Of a DNA stretch of 37,516 nucleotides, positions 8,363-16,429 are shown piece after piece. The notes beneath the pieces were generated by a model, which saw only the letters and a program-made list of their open reading frames with translations, made no database searches and was not told the origin of the DNA. Origin of the DNA: Ferruginibacter sp. (GTDB lineage Bacteria; Bacteroidota; Bacteroidia; Chitinophagales; Chitinophagaceae); assembly GCA_025359625.1 (NCBI GenBank), contig JANYFT010000089.1:1-37516 (forward strand), given 5' to 3'. A program made the translations under genes and the position numbers. Within the stretch, counting starts at the first letter, position 1. Each line of letters starts with the position of its first letter.

Positions 8363-8788
8363 TTATCTTACTGTTAACACTGCATTATTCCGGATTGATA
8401 TTAATAAATTCTTAGCCTCGGGCAATAACACGGTAGCACCACGTTGTCCTTTTTGTATGAATGAAAAATACATACAGGAAACATCATTCATCCTAAAATT
8501 AATATCCTGCACTACCATATCCTTTTTAAAAAAATGCAGTGAGCCATCATAACCACATTTTGCATTTGCTTCTGTTGATGAAGCCGCAATTAAATGGGTT
8601 AATTGTTCCAGTATTTTTTTGTCGCTCACAATTTTCACTGCAATTACTGTGTCCATTGTTCCATCACCTTTAAAATAATTTATAGCTACACTATCGGCGT
8701 TGCTTATACGCTCTTTAATTTGTATGTTAGTGCTGTTACATGAAGTTAAGGCAATAATAAAGCTAAAAAATATTACTCCATTTTTCAT
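8363..8788 (-). CDS. Small lipoprotein of unknown function
   Basis: A 141-residue protein with a lipoprotein signal peptide ending in ALTSC (Cys17), so it should be lipid-anchored in the envelope. The mature part alternates short strands and has two other cysteines (CGYDG, SCMYF). I do not recognise the family. It is 55 bases upstream of the secreted phosphatase gene, and its own start is 32 bases downstream of a leftward terminator (8821-8860), so it begins a new transcription unit. A weak -7-like TATCTTTA lies just before the start codon on the minus strand. Confidence 0.75.
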   Translation of the reverse strand: MKNGVIFFSFIIALTSCNSTNIQIKERISNADSVAINYFKGDGTMDTVIAVKIVSDKKILEQLTHLIAASSTEANAKCGYDGSLHFFKKDMVVQDINFRMNDVSCMYFSFIQKGQRGATVLLPEAKNLLISIRNNAVLTVR

Positions 8789-8820
8789 TTGTTAAAGATA
8801 TAAAAGCAATAATATTACTT

Positions 8821-8860
8821 AGATAAAAAAACAAACCACCCGATAAGAATACCGGGTGGT
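8821..8860 (-). terminator. Leftward intrinsic terminator with no gene directly in front of it
   Basis: A perfect 8-bp stem (ACCACCCG at 8835-8842, CGGGTGGT at 8853-8860) with a 10-base loop is followed on the minus strand by a run of seven T after TTG. It ends leftward transcription entering from above 8860, but the nearest leftward gene in that direction (9197) already has its own terminator at 9107-9142. Confidence 0.8.
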
Positions 8861-8963
8861 ACAAGCGTAAAAATTTGCTCTTGCTTAAGGAAACTTGTTT
8901 TAGATTGCTATGTTGAAAGAAGTTGTACTTACGTATTCTTGAAACTGTAAGTTGAAATAAATA
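8825..8963 (-). ncRNA. Candidate small RNA between two leftward terminators
   Basis: No convincing protein frame occupies 8861-9106, yet a strong leftward terminator ends it. A minus-strand -7-like ATATTTTG at 8970-8977 would start an RNA of about 140 nt near 8963. The box is shifted from the consensus and no -33 TTG is visible. No known RNA family was recognised; read-through leader for the lipoprotein gene at 8788 is the main alternative. Confidence 0.3.
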
Positions 8964-9106
8964 TGTTACCAAAATATTATTGCTGCATTATGGAAATGTT
9001 ATTAAAAAAATTAATTGGCTATTCCCTTTATTGAAAATTAAACCGCCCAGTAATTCATTTTTACTCTGAATTATACTAATCAGTTTTTAAAAATATATTT
9101 TCAGGT

Positions 9107-9142
9107 TTTTAAAAATAAACCACCCGATATTTCTATCGGGTG
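9107..9142 (-). terminator. Terminator of the Oar-like receptor gene
   Basis: A perfect 9-bp stem (CACCCGATA at 9121-9129, TATCGGGTG at 9134-9142) with loop TTTC is followed on the minus strand by a T-rich stretch. It lies 54 bases past the stop of the TonB receptor gene and shares the CACCCG...CGGGTG stem core with the terminator at 8821-8860. Confidence 0.85.
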
Positions 9143-9196
9143 TTAAAATAGCTATAAAATTATTTATCTGTTTTTTTTGAACGAGTCATTTAACTT

Positions 9197-12100
9197 TTAA
9201 AAATTATACTTAATTCCCATCTGTCCCTGCCAGCGGGAATTAAAAGGATCGACTGTGTAATAATGGTTGTCAATCCCGCTAGGCTTAACGAAATTAAATG
9301 AAGGTACATAGCCTGTAGATGGTGCACCAACCTTGTGTGTTCCGTCACTTACAAATTTCAAGAAGTTTACAGTGTAGTTATTAAGGTTGGTTACAAAAGT
9401 TACATGACCCCAATCACTGTTAATAAGATTCAGCACATTAAAGATGTCGAGGCTTATCTGCAGTGATTTGGATTTATTGGTCTTGCTTAACTTAAATTCA
9501 TGCATCAGTTTCATATCAAGATCATGGTTCCAGGGTGTACGCAATGCATTGCGTACTGCATACTGGCCACGGTGGCTACTTAAATATTTATCACTGCTAA
9601 TAAAAGCATCTAAATCTGTCCACTGTTGCGCTGCAGTATAAGATCCCTTATCCATTAAAATAATATCCGATTGATTTTTTGGGATATAAGGTAAAGGGGC
9701 ATTTGAACCTGAACCAAATGAAGCTGATTGATAAATTAAGCTGTAAGGGCTTCCTGATGTACCTGCATAAAAGAATGATAATGAAGTAACGTTAGTTTGG
9801 TTCCAAACCAAATTACCCGACAATGTAGCCACGATCCTATTGCGTAGGTCAAAATTTGAATAGGCAAGTGGGGAATTACTGGGCGTATTGCTGGGGTTAA
9901 CATTGTAACTGCTTTCCCATGAATTACGAATACCATTGGTAATATCCTTGCTCATGCCATAAGTATAGGCTGCACTCCAATTCATATTAAGTAAATGCTG
10001 ACCCAATTTAATGTTATTGGTAAACTTGGATATTTGTGCTGTAAGATTATACCGATATCCTTCTTTCGTATTGGTTAAAAAATACACGTTGGAATAAGCG
10101 CTGTTATATTTTCCGCCAACATATACGGGTATTTGTGTTGGGCCTGTTGAGTAGTAGGCTACAGAATCTTTCAAATTAATTTGCTCATACTTTACATCAT
10201 AAATGGTTTTGGTGTACAATGCATCCACGGTAAACTTGTAGCCGTTCCCAAATTTAAAGTCTGCTGCAATGCTGCTGCGCCACACTGTTGGCAACTTAAA
10301 GTTATTATCAAATACATCTATCTCACGAGTAGTGCTTCTTGAAGCCCCTCCGTATGCAGTTACAGTGTCTCTTAATCCCTGTGGGTTGATAGCTAGCGGA
10401 ACCACTTGTCCAGGTGTAGTACCCGAAGGGCCGGTTGGGCCATTCCAGTCTATATTTCCATAAGTACCCCCATTTAAAGTATAAGCATAACCATACCAGG
10501 CAAATGGTACCCTTCCGGTAAATATACCAGTACCACCACGAATTATAATTGACTGATCTCCTTTAAGATCGTAGTTAAATCCAATACGGGGAGACATCAC
10601 TACCCTTGAAGGTAATTTGCCGGTCAAATCTTTAAACGGTGTATTAGTATAGGTTGGATTAGCCGAAACATAACCCGCAGAATTTGTTGTTTTTAATCCA
10701 GGATCTAAATAAGGTTGAGAACCTACAAAAGAATAATCCAATCTAATACCTGGAGACACTTTAAATTTTTTGTTCACACTAATTTCATCTTGCGCATATA
10801 CACTTGTAAGCGCTACAGAAAATGGATTAGGAGGATTATTATAAATAGCATCTCTATTATTGGAAAGTTTAGGGTCTAATATAAATGCACCACGTATACG
10901 GCTTGGGTTATCTGCCAGGAAACTATTAACGCCCCTGTTGTATTCCCAGCGTCCATTATAAGAATTAATAAATCCGTAGGTAAGGCTATAAAACTCATTG
11001 TGTGTGCCAAAAGTAAATTTATTGATACCCTTTGTTACGGTAACATTATCACTCACTTCAATGGTACGTTGCTTTAAATTATAGATAGAAGCTTCTCTCC
11101 ATGTACCTAAAGTAATACGTCCGTTATCAATATCAATATATGGTGCAATAGGTCCGGGAAAATCTCTAAACTCATGCACATTGATATAACTTACATTTAG
11201 TTGGTTGCTAACATTACTACTTAACTTGGTTTTTAATTCCGCCACCAGGTTTAAATTCTTGGTGTGTTGTGTAAAGTCAGTAGAACCGAATTGAAAGTTA
11301 TTGGAAGACCGCTCCAGGTTATTACCAACTCCTTCAGTATAAATTGCCCTCAACATCAATGAATTCTTGTTGTCCAGTTTAAAATCTAACCTTGCAAAAA
11401 CTTTATCACTTTTTGTAAATATTTTATTGGCTCCTATATAATTTCCAGGATCATATCCGTATTTGGTTTTTAATTGATTAGCTATAGCTTCTACCTCTGC
11501 CAATGTTGCGGCAGCCCCTGGATCACCAATATTATTGCTGCTTGGTTCCTGCTTGTCAGTATGCTCATAGTTAACTATAAAAAAAGCTTTGTTTTTTACT
11601 ATCGGCCCACCTATTGTAGCTCCATATTGATAGTCATGAAAATCAGAACCAATTTTTGATTTTAATCCATCCACGCTTTTACCAACCAATGCCTGATTTC
11701 TTCCATAACCATATACCGAACCGTGAAAATCGTTACTGCCACTTTTTGTAACAGCATTGATACTACCACCGGTAAAGTTTCCTATTTTAACATCATAGGG
11801 AGCTAATTGAACCTGCACTTCTTGAATAACGTCAATACTATACGGTGTGGTACGGGTACCGGCACCTGCTGTTCCACTTTGGCCACCACCGCTTGTACCT
11901 CCTGCGGAATTGCTAAAGCCAAACGCATCATTGTTGACAGCTCCATCAAGAGTTACGTTATTGTACCTAAAGTTTGTACCTGCATAGGAATTGTTATTTG
12001 ACTGCGGTGTCAAACGTGTAAAGTCGCTCAGACTTCTGCCAATGGTAGGTAAAGTATTTAGTTGCACCTTGCCAATATTAAACCCGCTGATGTTTCTTTT

Positions 12101-12472
12101 TGTTGCTGATACAACCACTGCTTCAAGGCTGGATGTATTCAATTTCATCACCACATTCAAATCAGGGTTACCACCTAAAGTAAGATTGACATCGCTTGCC
12201 TGTTCATCTTTATATCCAACAAAAGTAATAGCGATTGTGTAGGGCCCACCAGGTTTTAAGTTCGTAACATTAAAAAGGCCATTCTTATTAGTTTGTGTTT
12301 TACTTACTGCACCAGTAGGCACATGGGTTAGCTGGATAGTAGCACCGGGAATAAAAGTACCCTTTTCGTCACTTACCCTGCCACTTATGGTAGAAACTGT
12401 TTCTTGTGCAAAGGTATTTATAGACAAAAAAATCAGTACCGTAGAAAACAACTTTAATAAACCTCTTTTCAT
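9197..12472 (-). CDS. Oar-like TonB-dependent outer membrane receptor
   Basis: A 1091-residue outer membrane protein. A signal peptide (to about residue 22, NTFAQ) is followed by a carboxypeptidase-regulatory-like beta-sandwich (about 26-115, GRVSDEKGTFIPGATIQL ... FVGYKDE). A plug domain comes next (about 118-250, with TLDGAVNNDAFGFS and GGSINAVTKSGSN), then a long beta-barrel ending in the aromatic strand GIKYNF. The plug wording matches the Oar/OmpA-related TonB receptors of Bacteroidota and myxobacteria rather than SusC, and no SusD partner is adjacent. The ligand is unknown; in this family, large substrates such as peptides are possible. It appears to be a single-gene unit, with a terminator just downstream and 274 bases without a gene upstream. 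Confidence 0.92.
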   Translation of the reverse strand: MKRGLLKLFSTVLIFLSINTFAQETVSTISGRVSDEKGTFIPGATIQLTHVPTGAVSKTQTNKNGLFNVTNLKPGGPYTIAITFVGYKDEQASDVNLTLGGNPDLNVVMKLNTSSLEAVVVSATKRNISGFNIGKVQLNTLPTIGRSLSDFTRLTPQSNNNSYAGTNFRYNNVTLDGAVNNDAFGFSNSAGGTSGGGQSGTAGAGTRTTPYSIDVIQEVQVQLAPYDVKIGNFTGGSINAVTKSGSNDFHGSVYGYGRNQALVGKSVDGLKSKIGSDFHDYQYGATIGGPIVKNKAFFIVNYEHTDKQEPSSNNIGDPGAAATLAEVEAIANQLKTKYGYDPGNYIGANKIFTKSDKVFARLDFKLDNKNSLMLRAIYTEGVGNNLERSSNNFQFGSTDFTQHTKNLNLVAELKTKLSSNVSNQLNVSYINVHEFRDFPGPIAPYIDIDNGRITLGTWREASIYNLKQRTIEVSDNVTVTKGINKFTFGTHNEFYSLTYGFINSYNGRWEYNRGVNSFLADNPSRIRGAFILDPKLSNNRDAIYNNPPNPFSVALTSVYAQDEISVNKKFKVSPGIRLDYSFVGSQPYLDPGLKTTNSAGYVSANPTYTNTPFKDLTGKLPSRVVMSPRIGFNYDLKGDQSIIIRGGTGIFTGRVPFAWYGYAYTLNGGTYGNIDWNGPTGPSGTTPGQVVPLAINPQGLRDTVTAYGGASRSTTREIDVFDNNFKLPTVWRSSIAADFKFGNGYKFTVDALYTKTIYDVKYEQINLKDSVAYYSTGPTQIPVYVGGKYNSAYSNVYFLTNTKEGYRYNLTAQISKFTNNIKLGQHLLNMNWSAAYTYGMSKDITNGIRNSWESSYNVNPSNTPSNSPLAYSNFDLRNRIVATLSGNLVWNQTNVTSLSFFYAGTSGSPYSLIYQSASFGSGSNAPLPYIPKNQSDIILMDKGSYTAAQQWTDLDAFISSDKYLSSHRGQYAVRNALRTPWNHDLDMKLMHEFKLSKTNKSKSLQISLDIFNVLNLINSDWGHVTFVTNLNNYTVNFLKFVSDGTHKVGAPSTGYVPSFNFVKPSGIDNHYYTVDPFNSRWQGQMGIKYNF

Positions 12473-12746
12473 AATTGTTAAATTTCAGCAAAGAGACAAA
12501 ATCAATGTTAAGCAAAAGTGAAGCTAACGTTACCGAAATGTTACGCCTATATTAAGTGAATGTTATGAAGATGATTGATTGGAAGGAATTTATGGTTGAA
12601 AGCCTTTTACTTAGAAATACGCTCAGGCTTCTATCATGTTGTACGGTAAGAACATTTAGACAAAAAACCAGGCATTCAAATATAGCTGGCTTTGTATATA
12701 GGTAAAGGATATCTAACTCATTTGAGATTAAAAATCTGGTGGCTGA

Positions 12747-13766
12747 TTAACTATTTATATAATCACCCAAAATTTTCAAAAAATGTTCGTCAATTAAATC
12801 TGCACTATGGTTAGTAAAAAAAGTATTCAATTTATTCTCCTCTATCTCAAAGGCTTCTTTTATCGACTTTTTCTTTAAAGTTAATTTCTTTACCTGGTTA
12901 TTTTGTATAGTCAAAACATAATATATATTTTCATCAACAAACTCATCATAGCTGTTTCCTGTTGTGATCAATCCATTTGTAGAATAGTCAGACTTAATAA
13001 ATTTCGTTTTAGTTAATTTATAAATTTTGTATTTACTACCAGCAGATAACACCTGGAAGAAATGTAGATTATCAATAGCAGAAACCATTTCAAAAACAAA
13101 AGGCTCATTAGATTGGTTGTATAATGTAAAAGATTTAATCTGTTCCTTATCTACTACTATTGCAGACTTTTGATCGTTTGTCAGAATAAGGCCACCCCCC
13201 AACTTATCATAGTTAAAAAGATAAGCCTGGTTTTTTATTTCTAAATTGTTTGAATCAATTACAGAGCCTTTTACCCAGTTATTGAAAAGATACCGGGTCC
13301 CCTTGGTTTCTTCTTTTTCCCTTCTGATAGGGAATGATGCCCCATTAAATTTAGCTTCCCCTCCCTGAGTGGCATTGCTGGTATTATATGCGGGGCTAAA
13401 ATTAGTATGCCCGGTAATTGCATCATCTATTGAGTTATTTATATTGGAGGAGTTGTTTGTGGTATTACTTTGATTAGGGCCGCCTTCCTTTAACACAACC
13501 TGTAGGCTTTTATTTTTATCTACTTTAACCGCTGCATCTTTGTAGCCTTTGCAACTAATAAGAAGTATTGAATAAGCATCTGCCCGAAGACTGAAAGCAC
13601 CAATGGAATCAGTATAAGTCGTTGACTTGTCTTGCTTATCCTGAACTAAAGCAAAAGGGAGCGCAATTCCTTTTTCATTTTTAACCGCACCCGTTACTGT
13701 AATAGTTTGCGCAATTGCAATTTGAAATGTTGTAAGCAACAAAAGGAAAAAATTGATTTTTTTCAC
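12747..13766 (-). CDS. Secreted protein with carboxypeptidase-regulatory-like N-domain and unknown C-domain
   Basis: A 339-residue exported protein. The signal peptide ends near residue 20 (FQIAIAQ). Residues about 22-95 form a CarboxypepD_reg-like beta-sandwich (VTGAVKNEKGIALPFALVQ ... CKGYKDAAVKV), but no plug or barrel follows. A low-complexity Asn/Ser linker (about 97-115) leads to a C-terminal domain (about 150-339) rich in strands and lysine that I do not recognise. The start codon is GTG at 13764-13766, the only one placing the signal peptide at the N-terminus. It lies between the SusCD operon terminator and the Oar-like receptor, in the same direction as both. A surface-exposed or periplasmic role is likely, with no more specific call. 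Confidence 0.75.
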   Translation of the reverse strand: MKKINFFLLLLTTFQIAIAQTITVTGAVKNEKGIALPFALVQDKQDKSTTYTDSIGAFSLRADAYSILLISCKGYKDAAVKVDKNKSLQVVLKEGGPNQSNTTNNSSNINNSIDDAITGHTNFSPAYNTSNATQGGEAKFNGASFPIRREKEETKGTRYLFNNWVKGSVIDSNNLEIKNQAYLFNYDKLGGGLILTNDQKSAIVVDKEQIKSFTLYNQSNEPFVFEMVSAIDNLHFFQVLSAGSKYKIYKLTKTKFIKSDYSTNGLITTGNSYDEFVDENIYYVLTIQNNQVKKLTLKKKSIKEAFEIEENKLNTFFTNHSADLIDEHFLKILGDYINS

Positions 13767-13852
13767 CGTACATATTTTATATTTATAATAATTTTTAGAA
13801 CAAGCAGATCACGAAAATAAAATTAGCTATTTGAAAAGATATTAAAATAAAT

Positions 13853-13884
13853 AAAAAGCCCCAAATTAAGTTTGAGGCTTTTTT
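13853..13884 (-). terminator. Terminator of the SusC/SusD operon
   Basis: A stem of AAAAAGCCCCAAA with TTTGAGGCTTTTTT (one mismatch, loop TTAAG), flanked by A and T runs, lies 21 bases past the stop codon at 13905. On the minus strand the hairpin is followed by TTTTTATTTATTTT. The symmetric flanks mean it could also work in the other direction. Confidence 0.8.
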
Positions 13885-13904
13885 ATTATCAATAATTTAA
13901 CTAA

Positions 13905-14768
13905 CTAATTCAACACAATGGTTTCGTTAATTAAACGTGGTGCACCAGTATTATAAAAATAGTTTAATGTGATTGTTTTAGTTGCAGGATCATATTTATT
14001 TACCTTACCCGCCTGTGGAAATACAGCACGGGATTCTCCCACCAAAACAAGACTGTTATCAGGGTTAATTGTAATGGTTAATCCCTCACCTAAATCGGCT
14101 AATATATTACCGGTTACAGTGGTAGCATTTACAGTATTTAAATCTGCATCATAGTCAAAAGGAAACGGTCCTAAAGTGGGATGAACTCTTATACCACTAA
14201 CATGATAATTTCCCTGAAATACGCTTCTTAAAGTAAGTAAAATAACAGCCGTATTTAAATTGCTTGCTATCGTGGCGCCCTGAGCATCATTAATTTTAAA
14301 TGCGAGTCCGTTTTTCTTTGTAAAGTCAACTTTATCCCCAGCAAAATTTACCCTGAAACTAACAAACTGCTGTCCTGGGTTAATGGTTATTTTACCTGCA
14401 TCCTGAACAGTATATAAGGAAGGGTCCAATTGCTTATATGCAACAACTGGTGTTTGAGCCGCATTAAAACTATCCAAACCTGCGGAATAAGGAACAACAG
14501 TTAAAGTGACCGGACTATTTAAGGTTATACTTGCTACAGACAAGGTTACTTCTACACTAGCGGTATCTTGCGCAGTACCAAACACAGAGGCTATAATAGG
14601 TACCTGACCAAAGCCCTTGTATTGAAAACCAACCAAAGCCGGACTGTGGGCATAACTTTCTGTTCCTTTCCTGTCTTTGAGACAGGATGTAAGAAAACAA
14701 AAAGATATCATTATTAGCACTATATAAAAAGTGCTTCCCGTTTTTATAAAAATTTTATTTCTTTTCAT
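13905..14768 (-). CDS. SusE-position surface lipoprotein with DUF1735-like domain
   Basis: A 287-residue lipoprotein whose signal peptide ends in FLTSC (Cys29). I chose the ATG at 14766-14768; the frame extends upstream only to a TTG, and the positively charged MKRNK followed by a hydrophobic stretch makes a proper lipoprotein signal. The mature part (about 40-175) has the beta-sandwich pattern of DUF1735/BT_3987-type N-domains (ASVFGTAQDTASVEVTLSVAS ... VSFRVNFAG). A C-terminal part (about 190-287) resembles the second domain of these proteins. Such lipoproteins follow susCD and help bind the ligand at the cell surface. It is the last gene of the operon, 48 bases after susD and just before the terminator. 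Confidence 0.85.
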   Translation of the reverse strand: MKRNKIFIKTGSTFYIVLIMISFCFLTSCLKDRKGTESYAHSPALVGFQYKGFGQVPIIASVFGTAQDTASVEVTLSVASITLNSPVTLTVVPYSAGLDSFNAAQTPVVAYKQLDPSLYTVQDAGKITINPGQQFVSFRVNFAGDKVDFTKKNGLAFKINDAQGATIASNLNTAVILLTLRSVFQGNYHVSGIRVHPTLGPFPFDYDADLNTVNATTVTGNILADLGEGLTITINPDNSLVLVGESRAVFPQAGKVNKYDPATKTITLNYFYNTGAPRLINETIVLN

Positions 14769-14816
14769 TATTACTAAATTTTCAGTGAGCAATTATTTTA
14801 TTATTGTTTCCTTTAA

Positions 14817-16388
14817 TTACTTATCCCAAAAAATGGGCGTATTAAACAAGTCTGAAGTTGTTTGTGTAGGCACATTAGATGCATTTGTATTTAATTCAGT
14901 TTGAGGGTATAAATACCTGATTGGAATTGTAGGTCCTACATGATTAGCTGCTTTTGAAAGCCCCAAAATATCTGATGTTGGAAAACCAGTCCTTCTGTAA
15001 TCAGTCCATGCCTCTACCCAATTTACGCTGTTTAATGCAGCCCACTTTTGAGTAATTATAAGTTGAATTTTATCAGTTGCAGCATCCCAATTTACATATT
15101 CGGGTGAAGTAACTGCTGAAAGAAGCCCATCTGTTCCAGTTAAATAAAAAGCTGCATCATCAGCATCAACAGCAACATCTTTATTTGGATCCAAATAAAT
15201 AAAATTTTGCGTAACGGCAGATTCGTAAAGTGACTGAGCATTACCAGTTATCCATCCCCGCTGTGCAGCTTCTGCCTGAATGAACAGGCTTTCAAAATCT
15301 GACATAATCAATTGATCTTGCGAAGCTGATTTTACTGTTCCTCCAAATCCACCACCAATGGCTGAACTTTTTGTGTTTACAACAGCATTGGGATCACCAT
15401 CGAAATTACCAGCTACAGTTGTACCAGTTAAAGGAACATAATAAGAAATTTGTCTCTCATCACCTGTACTTTTGTAAAAATCTATTGCGTAAGTATTTGC
15501 CCTATAGTAAGCAGCATTATTAGTAGGATTGCCGGTTGAGGTTTGAAAATTAGCAACAAAAGGGCTAATTTGATCTGCGGAAGCAGCATATTTAGGATTT
15601 ACAGAAGCCGTTAATTTAGCCCCCATAAAACCTCTGCCGTTTGCGGTAATCTTAGCTATTTCGCTGGTTCTATAAGCATCATCAATTGCCTTGTATTCAT
15701 GCAGCAAAATTTTTAATTTAACTGTATTGGCAAACTTTACCCATTTGTCCAAACGAATACTGGGAGTTGATCCGGTTCCCCGACCAAACATAATATCATA
15801 TTGATCGTCCGTTTTACTTACTGTAGCAGCTTGAGACGTATAAAACTTTTTTGCTGCATCAAAATAAGTTACGGCGCTATCTAACTGTTTAACCAAGTCA
15901 TTATAAATATCCTGTCCTTTATCATATTTTGGCTGAACTTTTCCAGCCACATCGAAAGCTTCAGAATAGGGCACATCGTTATAAATATCTACGAGTGTAG
16001 AAAAATGCAAGGCTTTCATAGTTTTACCAACACCCACATAAAATGGCAAGCCATTCAGTTTACCTTGTTTCTCTATATAATCATACCTGTTCAGTGTATT
16101 ATACATTCTGCCCCATTCAACATCGGTATAGTTATTTGGTATCGCATAGCTTTCAGTTTCACCGTCAGATACATAGTTTCCGCTTCTGGACCAAAATCCC
16201 ATCAAATTATTTACTTTCAAATAATCGTTCCCTATATCATGAGCTGATCCATCTAACGCCGCAGATAAAACTACGTTGGGTGTTACCGAAGTAGGTTGAT
16301 TTGGATTCTGATTAACATCCAGAAAAGACTTTTTACAACCAAGAGCAAAAACCATGGTTATAAAAAATAATATCATTGTTTTTTTCAT
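14817..16388 (-). CDS. SusD/RagB-family nutrient-binding outer membrane lipoprotein (SusD-like_2 type)
   Basis: A 523-residue lipoprotein with lipobox ALGC (Cys18), anchored in the outer membrane and facing outwards. The N-terminal KKSFLDVNQNPNQPTSVTP and the later helical repeats (YIEKQGKLNGLPFYVGVGKTMKAL, DVPYSEAFD, WVKFANTVKLKIL) are typical of SusD-like_2 proteins, the all-helical TPR-based lids that close over their SusC partner. The C-terminal part contains QKWAALNSVNWVEAWTDYRRTGFP and ends in the conserved RYLYPQTELNTN region. It lies 41 bases downstream of susC. The ligand cannot be told, since no degrading enzyme accompanies the set. Confidence 0.93.
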   Translation of the reverse strand: MKKTMILFFITMVFALGCKKSFLDVNQNPNQPTSVTPNVVLSAALDGSAHDIGNDYLKVNNLMGFWSRSGNYVSDGETESYAIPNNYTDVEWGRMYNTLNRYDYIEKQGKLNGLPFYVGVGKTMKALHFSTLVDIYNDVPYSEAFDVAGKVQPKYDKGQDIYNDLVKQLDSAVTYFDAAKKFYTSQAATVSKTDDQYDIMFGRGTGSTPSIRLDKWVKFANTVKLKILLHEYKAIDDAYRTSEIAKITANGRGFMGAKLTASVNPKYAASADQISPFVANFQTSTGNPTNNAAYYRANTYAIDFYKSTGDERQISYYVPLTGTTVAGNFDGDPNAVVNTKSSAIGGGFGGTVKSASQDQLIMSDFESLFIQAEAAQRGWITGNAQSLYESAVTQNFIYLDPNKDVAVDADDAAFYLTGTDGLLSAVTSPEYVNWDAATDKIQLIITQKWAALNSVNWVEAWTDYRRTGFPTSDILGLSKAANHVGPTIPIRYLYPQTELNTNASNVPTQTTSDLFNTPIFWDK

Positions 16389-16429
16389 AATTCGTATTTT
16401 AAATTCTTGTAATTATTATTGTCAGTATC

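Noticed and set aside
8763-8972. A 69-codon minus-strand frame overlapping the lipoprotein start
   Set aside because: It runs straight through the 8821-8860 terminator and has no family likeness or signal.
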